Shown here in pieces: positions 19,551 through 20,495 of a stretch of DNA of 20,495 bases. The stretch lies in contig JAGRAG010000034.1 in the NCBI GenBank assembly GCA_020435025.1, forward strand, positions 1 to 20,495. Direction: 5' to 3'. This DNA comes from Bdellovibrionales bacterium. GTDB taxonomy: Bacteria > Bdellovibrionota > Bdellovibrionia > Bdellovibrionales > UBA1609. Position 1 is the first letter of the stretch. Every line of letters begins with the position of its first letter. The translations under genes and the position numbers were made by a program. The notes under the pieces are model-generated. The model was not told where the DNA came from, did not search any database, and saw nothing but the letters and a program-made list of their open reading frames with translations.

Positions 19551-20495
19551 ATGGGGGATTTAGTGAGCCTAGGCATTACAGTTTTCATATGTTTACTTTT
19601 TATAGGAGGATTAAAGTCCATCGCGTCGCCTTCTATCGTAAGCCATGATCCCATTCTAATTCCTATTTCTTCAGAGATCAAATTAAATGGGTTTTTAACG
19701 GTTCCAAAAGATAACAGAAAGTCCTATTCGGCAGTTCTTTTGCTTGAGGGATCAGGAAAGGCCTCCGAAACAAAAGAAACGCATTCGAGCGCCTATCGGC
19801 AAATAGCTGAAAAATTAGCGGAAGCCGGAATGGCGTCTTTGAGGTTTAATAAAAGAGGAACGGGATACAATCAGAACAGAGGAAGCTTTAAGTTTGCTTC
19901 GTTTTCCGACAATTATAAAGATGCCCTATCTGCGCTTGAGTTTTTAAAGCGACAACCGAAAATCGATTCCCGGCGTATTTTTGTTTTGGGGCAAAGTATG
20001 GGAGGGATAAGAGCGACTCGCTTAGCGGTTGAGAACCCAGATATTTTAGGTTTGATACTGGTTGCAACTCCGACAAGACCTTATGAAGATTTTAATAATG
20101 AGCAGCTGGAGTTCTTTCTTCGCTTTCAGGGGCTTGGTCAAATAGATATCTCTAAAGAGCTTGAGAAAAATCGATTTAAGAATGCGTCTTTGAAAAACGG
20201 AACCTTTAATTGTTCGGATTATGTAGAGGTTTGCGAAGTGGATGAGAAAACGGGAGAGGCTCTCTTAGAAGGACAGTCACTTCGCTACTGGAAAGAGGTC
20301 GTTCAAGTAAATCAAGTAGAGGCTCTTTCCCTTCTAAGTGTTCCGACTCTCGTGGTTCATGGGACATCTGACTGGGTGGTGTCTGTAAAGGATGCGGCTT
20401 TATCTGCAGTGACTTTAGAAAAATCTGATACTGTGAAATTTCAAGTAAATATTATTCCTAACTTTGATCATTTCTTTGTAACAAATGGTTCTAAG
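19551..20495 (+). CDS. secreted alpha/beta hydrolase, 3' truncated by the window
   Basis: An open frame running to the last base without a stop, 315 codons visible. The N-terminus has a hydrophobic stretch (ITVFICLLFIGGLKSIA) that looks like a signal peptide. The alpha/beta hydrolase fold follows: AVLLLEGSG (oxyanion strand), LRFNKRGTGYN, the nucleophile elbow VLGQSMGGIRA, LILVATPTRPYEDF, the acid region VPTLVVHGTSDWVV, and a likely catalytic His in IPNFDHFF close to the window end. The pattern is that of the serine aminopeptidase/dienelactone-hydrolase-like esterases; the substrate is unknown. The start may be the ATG at 19551 (AAGGGA upstream) or the GTG at 19563 (GGGGGA upstream), the latter giving a more typical signal peptide. 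Confidence 0.88.
   Translation, partial: MGDLVSLGITVFICLLFIGGLKSIASPSIVSHDPILIPISSEIKLNGFLTVPKDNRKSYSAVLLLEGSGKASETKETHSSAYRQIAEKLAEAGMASLRFNKRGTGYNQNRGSFKFASFSDNYKDALSALEFLKRQPKIDSRRIFVLGQSMGGIRATRLAVENPDILGLILVATPTRPYEDFNNEQLEFFLRFQGLGQIDISKELEKNRFKNASLKNGTFNCSDYVEVCEVDEKTGEALLEGQSLRYWKEVVQVNQVEALSLLSVPTLVVHGTSDWVVSVKDAALSAVTLEKSDTVKFQVNIIPNFDHFFVTNGSK

Overview
This 20.5 kb chromosomal window comes from a Gram-negative bacterium of about 42% GC (estimated by eye). It is gene-dense, with many GTG/TTG starts and strong GGGG-rich ribosome binding sites. Glutathione-dependent formaldehyde detoxification, a stand-alone bacterial RRM protein, a CPXCG zinc-ribbon protein, a DUF6151 protein and a secreted PQQ sugar dehydrogenase together suggest a Bdellovibrio-like or other former 'deltaproteobacterial' lineage. 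That placement is inference; no rRNA or other marker is present. I see no tRNA, rRNA, CRISPR array or insertion sequence.

Layout. (1) 1-1508: two VOC-fold proteins flanking a small P-loop kinase-like protein. (2) 1659-4289: a compact arsenic resistance operon, MerR-type regulator - arsC (thioredoxin-type) - acr3 - arsH, with overlapping or abutting genes. It sits behind a textbook MerR-class promoter: TTGACT, a 20 bp spacer filled by a perfect dyad almost identical to the mercury (mer) operator, then TATAGT. Arsenic operons are normally controlled by ArsR repressors, so a mercury-type activator carrying all three metal-binding cysteines is the clearest regulatory novelty here. (3) 4376-6951: small accessory genes (GNAT, ABM monooxygenase-like, DUF486 membrane protein, CPXCG protein, YaiI/YqxD, and a secreted four-cysteine protein). 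(4) 6976-9334: the formaldehyde module frmA-fghA. Its divergent LysR-type regulator has been reduced to an N-terminal stub and a C-terminal stub in different frames, yet a striking 35 bp palindrome remains just upstream of the frmA promoter. (5) 9464-9822: an RRM RNA-binding protein with a repeat-bearing leader.

(6) 9898-14644: a methyltransferase preceded by an overlapping 13-codon leader ORF, then a nitrilase-superfamily amidohydrolase, then a 1007-residue protein fusing a GNAT acetyltransferase domain to phosphoenolpyruvate carboxylase (PEPC). The GNAT domain resembles the type usually fused to this nitrilase class, so the partners seem to have been re-dealt: the nitrilase stands alone and its GNAT is welded to PEPC. 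The PEPC part keeps the catalytic His, the metal ligands and most phosphate-binding arginines, but has Ser where E. coli PEPC has Arg581 and ends MTTG instead of RNTG. This is the best candidate for an undescribed system in the window.

(7) 14692-20495: a membrane-anchored NAPE-PLD-like metallo-hydrolase, two small conserved proteins, the PQQ dehydrogenase (minus strand), an M20 amidohydrolase of the allantoate/carbamoylase type, and an alpha/beta hydrolase cut off by the window end.
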